Positions 52,651 through 62,023 of a stretch of DNA of 64,000 bases are shown here, one piece after another; the stretch's first letter is position 1, and each line of letters begins with the position of its first letter. The notes below the pieces were generated by a model, which saw only the letters and a program-made list of their open reading frames with translations, was not told where the DNA came from and did no database searches. The position numbers and the translations under genes are program-made. The stretch is from Oscillatoria sp. CS-180. Lineage in GTDB: Bacteria; Cyanobacteriota; Cyanobacteriia; Phormidesmidales; Phormidesmidaceae. The stretch is taken from positions 124,001 to 188,000 of the forward strand of contig NZ_JAQMUB010000088.1 in assembly GCF_028330965.1 (NCBI RefSeq), written 5' to 3'.

Positions 52651-54156
52651 ATGCAAACGTTGCCTTCTCCCCACAGTGCTGAAGCTACTTCAAGCCCTTC
52701 CTTCCAAATAGATGACTGGCGTAGTGGCTATCGCTCTCAACCAGAAGAATACGCCTATTGGATTGATGACATTGAAGGCGAGATTCCTACTGCTCTGGAA
52801 GGAACATTGTTTCGCAATGGTCCGGGACTGTTAGATATTGGTGGTCATCCGATCCGACATCCTTTTGATGGGGACGGCATGATCAGTAGCATTGCGTTCA
52901 AGGATGGCAAGGCGTATTACCGCAATCGCTTTGTGCGAACTGAAGGATATGTAGCAGAGCAAGAAGCAGGTAAGCCTCTGTATCGCGGCGTTTTTGGCAC
53001 CCAAAAGATTGGGGGATTGTGGGCCAATATGTTCGACCTGCGGCTGAAGAATATTGCCAATACTCACATCATCTACTGGGGCCATAAGCTTTTAGCACTA
53101 TGGGAAGCAGCTGAACCTCATCGTCTGGATCCTGAGACGCTGGAGACCATTGGACTTGACTATCTTGATGGTCTTCTGCAACCCGGAGATGCATTTGCAG
53201 CTCATCCTAAAATTGACCCGGGTAATCCCGATCAGGGCCAAGAACCTCGCCTAGTCAATTTTTCGATTAAGACAGGTTTGTCCAGCACCATCACAATCCA
53301 CGAGTTCGATATCTCTGGAAACTGCGTGAAATCCTACCATCGCAGTGTTCCTGGCTTCGCCTTCATGCACGACTTCGTGGTCACGCCAAACTATGTCGTT
53401 TTCTTTCAAAATCCAGTCAGCTTTAATCCGTTTCCCTTTGTTCTAGGCATGAAGGGGGCTGGAGAATGCATTCAACTCAATCCGAAGGCTGCCACAAAGA
53501 TTATCGTCATTCCTCGGAATGGAGAGACTCCCGTTCAATTTATAGATGCTCCTGCTGGGTTCGTTTTCCACCATGCAAATGCATTTGAGCAAGCCGGCAA
53601 GGTATTTGTCGATTCGATTGTGTATCAGGGCTTTCCCACACTGGATGAGGGAACAACGTATCAAGACGTTGACTTTTCTAAAGTACCGGAAGGACAGCTA
53701 TGGCGCTTCACCCTCGATCTAGACACCGAAGCTGTTGATGATGCAAGCTGCTTAATTTCGCGCTGCTGTGAGTTCCCAACCCTGCATCCTCAGCAGGTAG
53801 GACAGCCTTATCGGTATTTGTATATTGGCGCGGCTCACAGACCCAGCGGTAATGCGCCCCTGCAAGCGCTTTTGAAGAAAGATTTTGAAACGGGTGAAGA
53901 GCACGTTTGGAGTGAGGCCCCTCGCGGATTTATGGGTGAACCGATATTTGTGCCTCGTCCTGATGGAACAGTAGAGGATGATGGCTGGGTTCTTTGCTTA
54001 ACTTATAATGCTGCGCGACAGTGCTCTGACTTGATCATTCTGGATGCTAAGAACATTCAAAATGGTCCCATTGCCCGCCTGAAACTTAAGCACCATGTTC
54101 CCTACGGTTTGCACGGTAGCTTTACATCCACTTACTTTGGGCCAACAGCCGCTTGA
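52651..54156 (+). CDS. Carotenoid cleavage oxygenase (RPE65/CCD family)
   Basis: This protein of about 501 residues is a non-haem iron dioxygenase that cleaves carotenoids or apocarotenoids. The four iron-binding histidines are visible in FAAHPKIDP, FMHDFVVT, FHHANAFE and YGLHGSFTS. Signatures of the family also include FRNGPGLLDIGGHPIRHPFDGDGM. The end YFGPTAA is short compared with some members. The ATG at 52651 is preferred; the frame is open to a TTG at 52570. Cleavage site and substrate cannot be told from the sequence; apocarotenoid 15,15'-oxygenase activity is possible. Confidence 0.93.
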   Translation: MQTLPSPHSAEATSSPSFQIDDWRSGYRSQPEEYAYWIDDIEGEIPTALEGTLFRNGPGLLDIGGHPIRHPFDGDGMISSIAFKDGKAYYRNRFVRTEGYVAEQEAGKPLYRGVFGTQKIGGLWANMFDLRLKNIANTHIIYWGHKLLALWEAAEPHRLDPETLETIGLDYLDGLLQPGDAFAAHPKIDPGNPDQGQEPRLVNFSIKTGLSSTITIHEFDISGNCVKSYHRSVPGFAFMHDFVVTPNYVVFFQNPVSFNPFPFVLGMKGAGECIQLNPKAATKIIVIPRNGETPVQFIDAPAGFVFHHANAFEQAGKVFVDSIVYQGFPTLDEGTTYQDVDFSKVPEGQLWRFTLDLDTEAVDDASCLISRCCEFPTLHPQQVGQPYRYLYIGAAHRPSGNAPLQALLKKDFETGEEHVWSEAPRGFMGEPIFVPRPDGTVEDDGWVLCLTYNAARQCSDLIILDAKNIQNGPIARLKLKHHVPYGLHGSFTSTYFGPTAA

Positions 54157-54239
54157 TAGGAACGGTCAGAGGCGGTAATCTGTCAAAACTCCCGAAGATA
54201 CAGCCAAAAGACAGACAGTAGATGACAGAAGGATGAACC

Positions 54240-54343
54240 ATAGCCGTCGCCAAATCCGTTAGGACAATACGGCGAGCCATCAGGCAATGTGCGCTAAGCA
54301 CCCGAATGCTATTTAATGCACAAGCCTGAATCGCTAAAGCTAT
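54240..54343 (-). repeat. Dispersed repeat family 1, copy G
   Basis: Begins ATAGCCGTCGCCAAATCC, contains ACAATACGGCGAGCCATC and GCACCCGAATGCTATT and ends CGCTAAAGCTAT, with matching terminal inverted repeats. Confidence 0.75.
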
Positions 54344-54453
54344 CAATCTTTCACAGTGAACTATCTCGTGTTCACAATGTCTCAAGCTGAGTGACTACGG
54401 CTCTATTGTGGGTTCTGGGATAAATTCAATGTTCTTTGCAGGGAACCAGCGCG

Positions 54454-55119
54454 GTGTCTCTAAAACTGATTATCGGCAACAAAAATTACTCCTCTTGGTC
54501 CCTAAGAGCATGGCTTTTTCTCAAGCAGAGCAATGTGGATTTTGAAGAAATTCGCTTAGCTTTGTTTACCGAGCAGTGGGAGACAGAAATCAAACGATAT
54601 ACTCCAGCGGGGAAGGTTCCTGTGCTGCTTGATGGTGATATTGCCGTCTGGGACTCCCTCGCCATCATGGAGTATGTTCGGGAGAATTATTCTGACATCG
54701 TCGGTTGGCCGGGCGATCGCGTTGCCCAAGCTCATGCTCGATCAATTGCGACTGAAATGCATTCAGGATTTATGGCGATCCGTGAAGAACTGCCGCAAAA
54801 TCTACGCCTATGTCAGCAGCGATCGCGGGATGATTTTTCAAGCACAACGCGATCCGAAATAGAGCGAGTCGAAACGCTATGGCAAGACTGCTTTCAACGT
54901 TATGGTGGACCTTGGCTCTGCGGTGATTTTTCGATCGCAGATGTTATGTATGCTCCGGTTGCTTTACGGTTTGTGACGTATGGCATTGAGTTGATTCCTG
55001 AAGCACAGCAGTTTGTCACGTTGGTGCAAGAGCTAGATGCGATTCAGGACTGGACACAGGATGCCGTCGCTGAGGAAGAAACTCTTCCCTTCATTGATGC
55101 TCACGCCAATCGATCTTGA
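54454..55119 (+). CDS. Glutathione S-transferase family protein
   Basis: This protein of about 222 residues has an N-terminal thioredoxin-like domain starting LKLIIGNKNYSSWSLRAWLFLKQSNVDF, with the glutathione-site serine or tyrosine in NKNYSSWS and GDIAVWDSLAIMEYV. A helical C-terminal domain ends at about 215, with GGPWLCGDFSIADVMYAPV. The GTG at 54454 is preferred over a TTG six codons upstream, with AGGGA before it. Substrate is unknown. It follows a repeat copy and stands alone. Confidence 0.9.
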   Translation: MSLKLIIGNKNYSSWSLRAWLFLKQSNVDFEEIRLALFTEQWETEIKRYTPAGKVPVLLDGDIAVWDSLAIMEYVRENYSDIVGWPGDRVAQAHARSIATEMHSGFMAIREELPQNLRLCQQRSRDDFSSTTRSEIERVETLWQDCFQRYGGPWLCGDFSIADVMYAPVALRFVTYGIELIPEAQQFVTLVQELDAIQDWTQDAVAEEETLPFIDAHANRS

Positions 55120-55155
55120 GGGTGCATGCACTTGCCCAAAGACTAGGCAAAACGT

Positions 55156-55476
55156 CTACACGATAGCTTGCCACAGTAGAAAAGCCCCCATGCCAACCAC
55201 AATGGTGAGTAGTAGATTTTTGCGCCAGAAACCAACTACTAGAGCAGCGATCGCACCCACTAAACGAGGATTAGTCAGCCCAAGAGACAGGGTATCCCCC
55301 TCCACGAGAACTGCTGGGACAATGATGGCGGTTAAAACAGCGGGAGGGACATAGTTTAACGCTTGAAGCAAACGTTGTGAGAGTTGAAATTTACCACTCA
55401 TTGCTAAAACGAGATAGCGAGTGGAGAACGTGACTAATGTCATGCCGCTAATTAAGACGATTTCAGCCCAGTTCAT
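55156..55476 (-). CDS. azlD: AzlD family branched-chain amino acid transport subunit
   Basis: This 106-residue protein has three to four helices. The motif [42 protein letters not shown] matches the AzlD family. It is the small partner of AzlC in export of branched-chain amino acids and their analogues. Its ATG overlaps the azlC stop as ATGA, so the two are translated together. It is convergent with the GST gene, 36 bases apart. Confidence 0.93.
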   Translation of the reverse strand: MNWAEIVLISGMTLVTFSTRYLVLAMSGKFQLSQRLLQALNYVPPAVLTAIIVPAVLVEGDTLSLGLTNPRLVGAIAALVVGFWRKNLLLTIVVGMGAFLLWQAIV

Positions 55477-56210
55477 GAGACAACATCTCCTGTCTGTAAG
55501 TAATTTTCCAAGATGACGCCAACACTAATGCCAACAATTGCAGCCACCATAATGCCTAGCTGATGAGGTAGCGATCGCGCTATCAGAGCGCATCCGCCTG
55601 ATACGACGACTGTCGCTAACATTGGACGTGTCGTGAGGTAGGGAATCGTCATCCCAATGAAGGTCGCAACCATCGCAAAATCCAAGCCCCAATTTGCAGC
55701 GTTGGGTAGTCTTTGCCCTAAGGTGAGACCCACTAATGTACAAAGCTGCCAATTACTGTACATTGCTAGGGCTGAACCTAATTGGAACCAGTGCTTTTGA
55801 GAAGAGCTATCGCTGCAGCGATAGCGTTGGATAGCTACCATAAAGGTCTCGTCGGTGAGCCAGAAGCCTAGAACAATCCTCCATATTTGAGTCAGGGATT
55901 TGAGGTAAGGCACCAACCCAATGGCATAGAGTAAATGTCGCAAGTTGACCACAAAAGTTGTCAAAATAATGATGCCGATAGGTGAACCTGTACCTAGCAA
56001 CCCCAGGGCAATAAACTGTGATGAACCCGCAAATACACAGGCTGACATTGCCAGAGCAGCAGCAAAAGACAGGCCATTGGTTTGCGCAAGGGTACCGAAA
56101 ATGACCCCAAATGGAATGGCACCGATAATGAGTGGAATCGTTTGCCGTACGCCTGCCCAAAACTCTTGCCAAGGGGAAATCGGCTGGAATCGATCTGTCG
56201 CGGTTGTCAT
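55473..56210 (-). CDS. azlC: AzlC family branched-chain amino acid transport subunit
   Basis: This 245-residue protein has about seven helices. [45 protein letters not shown] is the family signature, including the AGSSQF turn, and [17 protein letters not shown] follows. AzlC and AzlD export branched-chain amino acids in Bacillus, and the E. coli pair YgaZH is a valine exporter. It has the usual length. The two-gene operon is driven from the 455-base region upstream. Confidence 0.94.
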   Translation of the reverse strand: MTTATDRFQPISPWQEFWAGVRQTIPLIIGAIPFGVIFGTLAQTNGLSFAAALAMSACVFAGSSQFIALGLLGTGSPIGIIILTTFVVNLRHLLYAIGLVPYLKSLTQIWRIVLGFWLTDETFMVAIQRYRCSDSSSQKHWFQLGSALAMYSNWQLCTLVGLTLGQRLPNAANWGLDFAMVATFIGMTIPYLTTRPMLATVVVSGGCALIARSLPHQLGIMVAAIVGISVGVILENYLQTGDVVS

Positions 56211-56665
56211 TAGGTTGTCAGTTCAATCAATTACTACGCTCCAGGGTATTGGACCCAGTCATCTGTTGTCTTGAACGTTTTTTCGTTTAAAGAGCAACAG
56301 GCTTATTGATGCTTCAGCAGATTCTGGGACGTTGTTTTGTAACAAAAACATGGGAAAACCTGACGAGCCCAATCTTGATGAAATAGTGTGAAGTCGCAGT
56401 CAATCTTTAGCTTCCTTTAAAGACGACTCCACACGTGATGTTCAGATACTTAATGATCTCAAACCCATCAATCTACGGACACGATTATTAAACAGTCTTG
56501 AGTTTTCTGTGTTTTTTTAGTGGGCATAGGGAATTATGACCGTACGCGAAACACCGAATCTAAACGTTTGACATTTCTAAAAGAATGAAGCTCATATCTT
56601 AAGACGAATAGTCGCTATTTATCTGAGTCTTACCTCTCCTATATCTCGACCTGTGAGTTGTCAAA
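56211..56665. other. Divergent intergenic region
   Basis: About 450 bases between azlC (minus) and the EAL gene (plus). It must hold both promoters. No repeat copy, RNA gene or hairpin of note was seen. Confidence 0.4.
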
Positions 56666-58381
56666 ATGGATGCATTCGCCAACCTCTTTAGAGACTGTTG
56701 TAATGCTGTTGTAATTGCGGATCACCAATCAAAAATTGTTTTTGCGAATAAAGCATCGCACATGCTGTTCGGAGATGAGCTTTCAGTTTTATTTGAAAGA
56801 ACCTCTTCTGCCTGTTTGTGCAAAGTGAATGCTGATAGTCAATCACCAATATTCTCACCTCCCTTTGAAGAAGTTTTATTGAATAAAAGCTTTTGCGATC
56901 GCGAGTTTTTATTGAGAGCATCCTACCTGGAAGAGGATAGATGGTTAACTATAACGGGTCATCCATTTATCCTCCCTGAAACGAACTTCAAGGGAGGTAT
57001 GCTAATCATTCACGACATCACTCACTATAAAAAGACATCGTTCCAAGAGTCCGAGGCACTATCCTATAGCAACGAAATCGGTTTAGTGAATCATGCAATG
57101 TTTGTAGATCGAGTCAAACATGCATTAATTCGAACCCAACGCAATAACATACGTATCGCCATTCTGTCTTTGTCAGTTCAGCACCGTAATACCTCCCATA
57201 AACAGTATCCATGTCCGCAAAATGATAAACGCTTGCTAGAGGTTATTGATGGGCTTAAACAGGTTCTAGAACCTGAGCATACTCTTTCTAGAATCAGAGA
57301 GAATGAGTTTTTGATCTTAGTTGAAGATGTTATTTCATATTCACAAGTCACGGCGATCGCTCAAGATATTCATACCTCGTTGTTAACACTCTCCGAGACC
57401 AGGACAGTCGATTACAGCGGATCAGTTGACATCGGCATCAGTCTTGGAAGTCATTGTTGCTTAGATGCCGAGACTCTTCTAAGGCAGGCAGAGAGCGCTA
57501 TGCAAGAGTCAAAACAGTCTCCTAGTAAGCAATATTGTGTCTTTGAAGATCCTAATCAAACCGATATCAGCAACACCCTCTATTTAGAAATTGCCCTTGA
57601 GAAAGCGATCGCCAATAGAGAGCTTTTTTTAGAGTATCAGCCTATTTTCTCAGTGAGACATAAAACCATTATTGGAGTAGAGTCCTTAGTGAGATGGCAG
57701 CATCCTGAAAAAGGACTCTTGCCGCCCTCTAGATTCATTCCGCTGGCCGAAAAGACAGGATTGATTATTCCCTTAGGACTATGGGTACTCGAAGAATCAT
57801 GTCGTCAACTGAAGCAGTGGCAAATGACAATTCCTGAAGCTCAGCAACTATTTGTCAGTGTTAATATGTCTAGCAAACAGTTTTCTCAAAACAGTATTCT
57901 TGAAGAGATTTCAAATGTCTTGCAAATAGTTAATCTTTCTCCTAAAAGCCTAGTCATCGAGATCACTGAAAGCGTTTTAATTGAAAATTCATCTTCCATT
58001 GTTGAAATTTTAGAAGCAATCAGAAAGATGGGCATTAAACTTTCAATTGACGATTTTGGAACCGGATATTCTTCATTGAGCTATCTTCATAGGTTTCCGT
58101 TCGACACTTTAAAGATTGATCGCTCCTTTTTGGAAAATGCTGATTCTGACTTCGAAAAGCTGGAGATTTTACAGTCTATGGTTCGGCTAGCTTGGAATTT
58201 AGGATTAGAAGTAGTAGCCGAAGGCATCGAGACTCAAAAACATTTCGCTCAAATCAAAGCTCTAAGATGCGAATCAGGGCAGGGATACTTATTCTCAAGA
58301 CCCTTGAAGTCATCTGCTGTGGAAGCCCTGATAAAGCAACAAGTCAACAATTGCTCAAGCTTAAACAAAGCGGATAACTAG
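56666..58381 (+). CDS. PAS / degenerate GGDEF / EAL cyclic di-GMP protein
   Basis: This 571-residue protein has an N-terminal PAS-like domain (FRDCCNAVVIADHQSKIVFANKAS) and a GGDEF-like region (about 135–295) where the motif is RENEF rather than GGDEF, so synthesis is unlikely. An EAL domain at about 310–560 has ESLVRW in place of EALLRW, NMSSKQF, EITESVL, DDFGTGYSSLSYL, LKIDRSF, VAEGIET and GQGYLFSRPL. The catalytic Glu, Asp and Lys/Glu set is therefore present. It should act as a phosphodiesterase that responds through PAS, with the GGDEF part possibly binding GTP. Confidence 0.9.
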   Translation: MDAFANLFRDCCNAVVIADHQSKIVFANKASHMLFGDELSVLFERTSSACLCKVNADSQSPIFSPPFEEVLLNKSFCDREFLLRASYLEEDRWLTITGHPFILPETNFKGGMLIIHDITHYKKTSFQESEALSYSNEIGLVNHAMFVDRVKHALIRTQRNNIRIAILSLSVQHRNTSHKQYPCPQNDKRLLEVIDGLKQVLEPEHTLSRIRENEFLILVEDVISYSQVTAIAQDIHTSLLTLSETRTVDYSGSVDIGISLGSHCCLDAETLLRQAESAMQESKQSPSKQYCVFEDPNQTDISNTLYLEIALEKAIANRELFLEYQPIFSVRHKTIIGVESLVRWQHPEKGLLPPSRFIPLAEKTGLIIPLGLWVLEESCRQLKQWQMTIPEAQQLFVSVNMSSKQFSQNSILEEISNVLQIVNLSPKSLVIEITESVLIENSSSIVEILEAIRKMGIKLSIDDFGTGYSSLSYLHRFPFDTLKIDRSFLENADSDFEKLEILQSMVRLAWNLGLEVVAEGIETQKHFAQIKALRCESGQGYLFSRPLKSSAVEALIKQQVNNCSSLNKADN

Positions 58382-58826
58382 GAGAGACGTATTTGGATTT
58401 TTTCTAGCCGTTATTGCTGGTGGCAAAGCGGGAATAACAGTAGCAATCTAGGTTTTGACAGCATAAAATGAGATATGCAAAAAGATTTGGATATAGGCTA
58501 ATTCGTCAAATGAAACTGTTGAGATCTAAAGCAGATTGATGGATCCGGTTTAGCTATTTCAGCAAAGCCCAGTGGACTTGGGACTTAAACAGTATTAAAA
58601 GGTGCTAAAGTTTCAAGCTCTTCAGCTATACTCGGCAAGGACTTTCGGTTTCATGTATCAGTAGGCTCAGTGTTGCTAGTCTATTTTTGAATTGCTCCTG
58701 TTTAGAGTCAGCTGTTCTGGATTGTGCTATTCGCATTTTCTAACGTCTTCTTTCTAAATTGTGATTAGGGTCTCTCAGTAGTTCATCCTTAAAGTAGGGA
58801 CGCATCTTCCATTTTGTGAATAATCT
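58382..58826. other. Intergenic region upstream of the kinase
   Basis: About 445 bases between the EAL gene and the kinase gene. It holds the kinase promoter. I saw no repeat copy, gene or clear hairpin. Confidence 0.4.
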
Positions 58827-60956
58827 ATGAGCCTTTGCATCAATCCTGATTGTCCTCAACCTGCTCATCCGAACAATGGCCACAGCGTTACCTGTCACGC
58901 TTGTGGTTCAGGGCTGCTGTTGCAGGGGCGATATCGAGTCATGCGCTTGCTCAGCAACAATAGTGGTTTTGGTACGGTCTACGAAGCATATCAGCAGGAC
59001 ATTCCTAAAATCCTTAAAGTTCTGAAGCGCGATCGCAGTGAAAATCCGAAGGTTTTAACCCTGTTTCGCAAAGAAGCGGATGTTTTAAGTCAACTCAATC
59101 ATGCTGGAGTCCCCTTTGTAGAACAGGATGGTTATTTCACCTATCGTCCCAAAGGCAGTGAGATTCCACTGCACTGTATCGTCATGGAAAAAATAGATGG
59201 GCCTAATCTATTGCAGTGGATGCAGCAGCAGGGCAATCACCCTATCGGCGAGCGACAAGCATTTCGATGGCTCTCTCAGCTGACAGAAATCCTGCGGCGC
59301 GTACACCAACATAATTATTTTCACCGTGATATCAAGCCCGACAACGTTATGCTGCGTTCTAGTGGTCAATTAGTACTAGTTGATTTTGGGGCAGCACGGG
59401 AAATGAGTCAGACCTACTTGGCTCAGATCGGTAGTTTAGGCGTTACGACCATCAGCTCTGCCGGATATACGCCACCCGAGCAAGAACAAGGCCAGGCCGT
59501 TCCTCAGTCTGATTTTTATGCCTTGGGGCGAACGATCATTTATCTGTTAACAGGGCGATCGCCTAATGATACGGCGCTCTATGATCCGCTGTTCAATAGC
59601 TTCAACTGGAGATCCTATGCGCTTCCCCTGTCTGAGGGTTTTGCTGCTCTGCTTGATAGCTTGATTTCACCTCGGGTTATTGATCGTCCTAAAACAGCCC
59701 AGGAAATTCTGGATCGGCTTTACCAATTGTCGCTAGAGCAAGCGTCACCCGAAAACGATGCGGGTGCACTCTTTGCCGAAACAACACCTCCCATAAATAG
59801 CGCGAGTTCAGCCAATAGTCTCCAGCGGTCTCGTCAAAAGCAGCCCGATGCAGCGCTGAAATCGAACGCTGCCGTAGCCAGTCCGACCTCCAGCGTGACC
59901 TATTGGACTTGGCTAATCGCAGGGGGAGTGGTGGTTGCCGCGATCGCTTTTGTCGGATTAGGCATTTTAGGTCGTCATCGGGCCTTGGTTTCGTCTTCAC
60001 TGGAAAACTCGACGCCTGAGGTTATTCCGCCGGATGTGCCTGCTGATGAAGACGCGCCTGAGATTCGTGCAGAACTGCTTCGCACCTTTTCCGCTCACGG
60101 CAATTCAGTGAATGCTCTAAAGCTCCTGTCAGACAGACGACGGTTTTTGAGTGCCAGTGCAGATAGTACGATTCGGCTTTGGGATCTGAGTACGGGTACC
60201 GAGTTGCAGACCTTTGTAGGGCACAGAACATTTGTCAATGCGATCGCCGTTAGTCCTGATGAACAGACCCTTTATAGCGGTAGTGCCAATGGTTCTATGG
60301 TTGCCTGGAGTATGGAAACAGGCGATAAAATTGCCGAGTTTCCTGGTCATTCAGGCCCTATCAATGCGCTCGTTCGGAATCCAGATGGCCAGATGCTAGT
60401 GAGTGGTGGCTCCGACGGCACTATCAAAGTCTGGGATATCGATAGCCAAGCAATCATGCGAACGCTAGAGGGTCACAGTGGTGCCGTGAATACCCTTGCA
60501 GTCACTAGCGATGGACAATACATCATTAGTGGCGGGACAGATCGAACGATTCGTCAGTGGAATTTACAGACTGGAGAACAGACGAAGCTATTGGAAGGTC
60601 ACGCTAGTTTCGTCAATGAAATCGCCGTTAGTCCCGATGGTCGATTCTTGTTTAGCGCCAGTGCAGACAATACCCTAAAGCGGTGGGATCTTGAAAGGGG
60701 CGAAATTTTGGAAACTTTACTTGGGCATGACAGTTACGTCAACGTTCTGACCATAAGCCGAGACGGACAGATCGTCACCAGCGGCAGCGCTGACGAAACG
60801 GTCAGAGCCTGGAAAGTTGCTTCTGGAGAGTTACTAGCGGTCTACACCGGGTTTGATATGCCTGTCGATCACATCATTCTGCCGTCCGATAGGCAACTAT
60901 TGACGGCTAGTCGTGAAAATCCGGCTATCAAAACTTGGTCAGTGAATTCCAATTAA
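58827..60956 (+). CDS. Zinc-ribbon Ser/Thr protein kinase with WD40 propeller
   Basis: This 709-residue signalling protein starts with a four-Cys zinc ribbon (Cys4, Cys9, Cys23, Cys26). The kinase domain runs about 33–300: a glycine-loop variant in LLSNNSGFGTVYEA, the ATP lysine in ILKVLKRD, the catalytic loop FHRDIKPDNVML and DFGAARE. A linker with one membrane helix (TWLIAGGVVVAAIAFVGLGIL, about 352–375) leads to a seven-bladed WD40 propeller at about 410–705 with SADSTIRLWDLSTG-type blades. The kinase would face the cytosol and the propeller the other side of the membrane. Its target is unknown. Confidence 0.93.
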   Translation: MSLCINPDCPQPAHPNNGHSVTCHACGSGLLLQGRYRVMRLLSNNSGFGTVYEAYQQDIPKILKVLKRDRSENPKVLTLFRKEADVLSQLNHAGVPFVEQDGYFTYRPKGSEIPLHCIVMEKIDGPNLLQWMQQQGNHPIGERQAFRWLSQLTEILRRVHQHNYFHRDIKPDNVMLRSSGQLVLVDFGAAREMSQTYLAQIGSLGVTTISSAGYTPPEQEQGQAVPQSDFYALGRTIIYLLTGRSPNDTALYDPLFNSFNWRSYALPLSEGFAALLDSLISPRVIDRPKTAQEILDRLYQLSLEQASPENDAGALFAETTPPINSASSANSLQRSRQKQPDAALKSNAAVASPTSSVTYWTWLIAGGVVVAAIAFVGLGILGRHRALVSSSLENSTPEVIPPDVPADEDAPEIRAELLRTFSAHGNSVNALKLLSDRRRFLSASADSTIRLWDLSTGTELQTFVGHRTFVNAIAVSPDEQTLYSGSANGSMVAWSMETGDKIAEFPGHSGPINALVRNPDGQMLVSGGSDGTIKVWDIDSQAIMRTLEGHSGAVNTLAVTSDGQYIISGGTDRTIRQWNLQTGEQTKLLEGHASFVNEIAVSPDGRFLFSASADNTLKRWDLERGEILETLLGHDSYVNVLTISRDGQIVTSGSADETVRAWKVASGELLAVYTGFDMPVDHIILPSDRQLLTASRENPAIKTWSVNSN

Positions 60957-61014
60957 CGTGTGGTTACAGAATTCCGCTGAATTGGCTTAAAAATGAAGTG
61001 ACTCATTTAAAGAG

Positions 61015-61115
61015 GTAGGTTGGTATTGAACGGAGTTTAGACCTTGCCTTCTCCATGCCTAGACCCAGACCGCATATCGTTTCGCAGGGTTTTCTTAGGC
61101 CTCAAACCAACCTAC
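61015..61115. repeat. Ten-base inverted repeat enclosing about 80 bases
   Basis: GTAGGTTGGT (61015–61024) is matched by ACCAACCTAC (61106–61115), followed by ATTTTT. It lies between the kinase and the desaturase, which are convergent. It could be a small mobile-element remnant or a long-stemmed terminator. Confidence 0.4.
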
Positions 61116-61160
61116 ATTTTTAGCGATACTACATCACTACTTTTCGATTTGATGAGTAGC

Positions 61161-61976
61161 TCATGAATCCACAACTTTGACTTTGTGTGCCAGTCCCAAG
61201 CTTTGTAACAAACGAATATGAATCCAGGTGATATCAAACTCCCACCATTTCAGACCATGCCGGGCTGAATGTTGATAAGCGTGGTGGTTGTTGTGCCAGC
61301 CTTCTCCATAGGTGACTAAAGCGACCCACCAGCAGTTGGTCGACGTATCGTCCGTTTTGAAGGTGCGATAGCCAAACTTATGAGTGGCGCTGTTGACAAA
61401 CCAGGTGCAGTGATAGACCACGACTAGGCGCACAAAAATACCCCAAATCACAAATGCCCAGCCGCCCGTCAGGTATAGGACAACTGCCAGGGGTAGCTGC
61501 AAGGCTAAAAAGTATTTTTCAAAAAAGTTATACACAGGGTCGTCGGCAATGTCGCGGGTGAACTTGTCAATCTCAGCTTGGGCAGGCACCTCTCTAAGCA
61601 ACCAACCCATATGGCTCCACCAAAATCCTTTGCCTGCATCGTGATGATCGCTGGGCTGGTCAGAATAGCGATGATGATGACGATGAAGACCAATCCAGAC
61701 AATTGGGCCATGCTGACAAGCTAAAGCACCACAGGTCACGAAGAAATACTCTAGCCACTTGGGGACTTGAAAACTTCTGTGGGCAATGAGACGGTGCCAC
61801 CCGAGAGTAATACCTAAACAACCTGTTATCCAGTGTAGAACTAGGGCAACGCCGACAGCCCCCCAAGTTGTGTTACCGGGAATAAATGCGAGCAGTGCCA
61901 GCCCATGGATAACCACCATAAAAATGGCAGTCGGCCAGTTAAAGCTTGGCTTTTCAAAACTACGTGCAACTGTCAT
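61161..61976 (-). CDS. desC: Acyl-lipid delta-9 desaturase
   Basis: This 271-residue membrane di-iron enzyme introduces the first double bond into acyl chains of membrane lipids. Three histidine boxes are visible: HRLIAHRSF, HRHHHRYSD and HNNHHAYQHS. Two pairs of helices surround them. N-terminal FNWPTAIFM and the Trp-rich GWHRLIAHRSFQVPKWLEYFF fit the cyanobacterial DesC type, and the length is usual. It is divergent from the PLP lyase, 47 bases apart, so promoters overlap in a very short region. Confidence 0.93.
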   Translation of the reverse strand: MTVARSFEKPSFNWPTAIFMVVIHGLALLAFIPGNTTWGAVGVALVLHWITGCLGITLGWHRLIAHRSFQVPKWLEYFFVTCGALACQHGPIVWIGLHRHHHRYSDQPSDHHDAGKGFWWSHMGWLLREVPAQAEIDKFTRDIADDPVYNFFEKYFLALQLPLAVVLYLTGGWAFVIWGIFVRLVVVYHCTWFVNSATHKFGYRTFKTDDTSTNCWWVALVTYGEGWHNNHHAYQHSARHGLKWWEFDITWIHIRLLQSLGLAHKVKVVDS

Positions 61977-62023
61977 TCGAATTTCTCAAGTTTTGGACAG
62001 GAAAAAACTAGACCCATAGGAGA

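Noticed and set aside
54122-54385. 87-residue minus-strand ORF
   Set aside because: It lies largely over repeat family 1 copy G and the end of the oxygenase gene.
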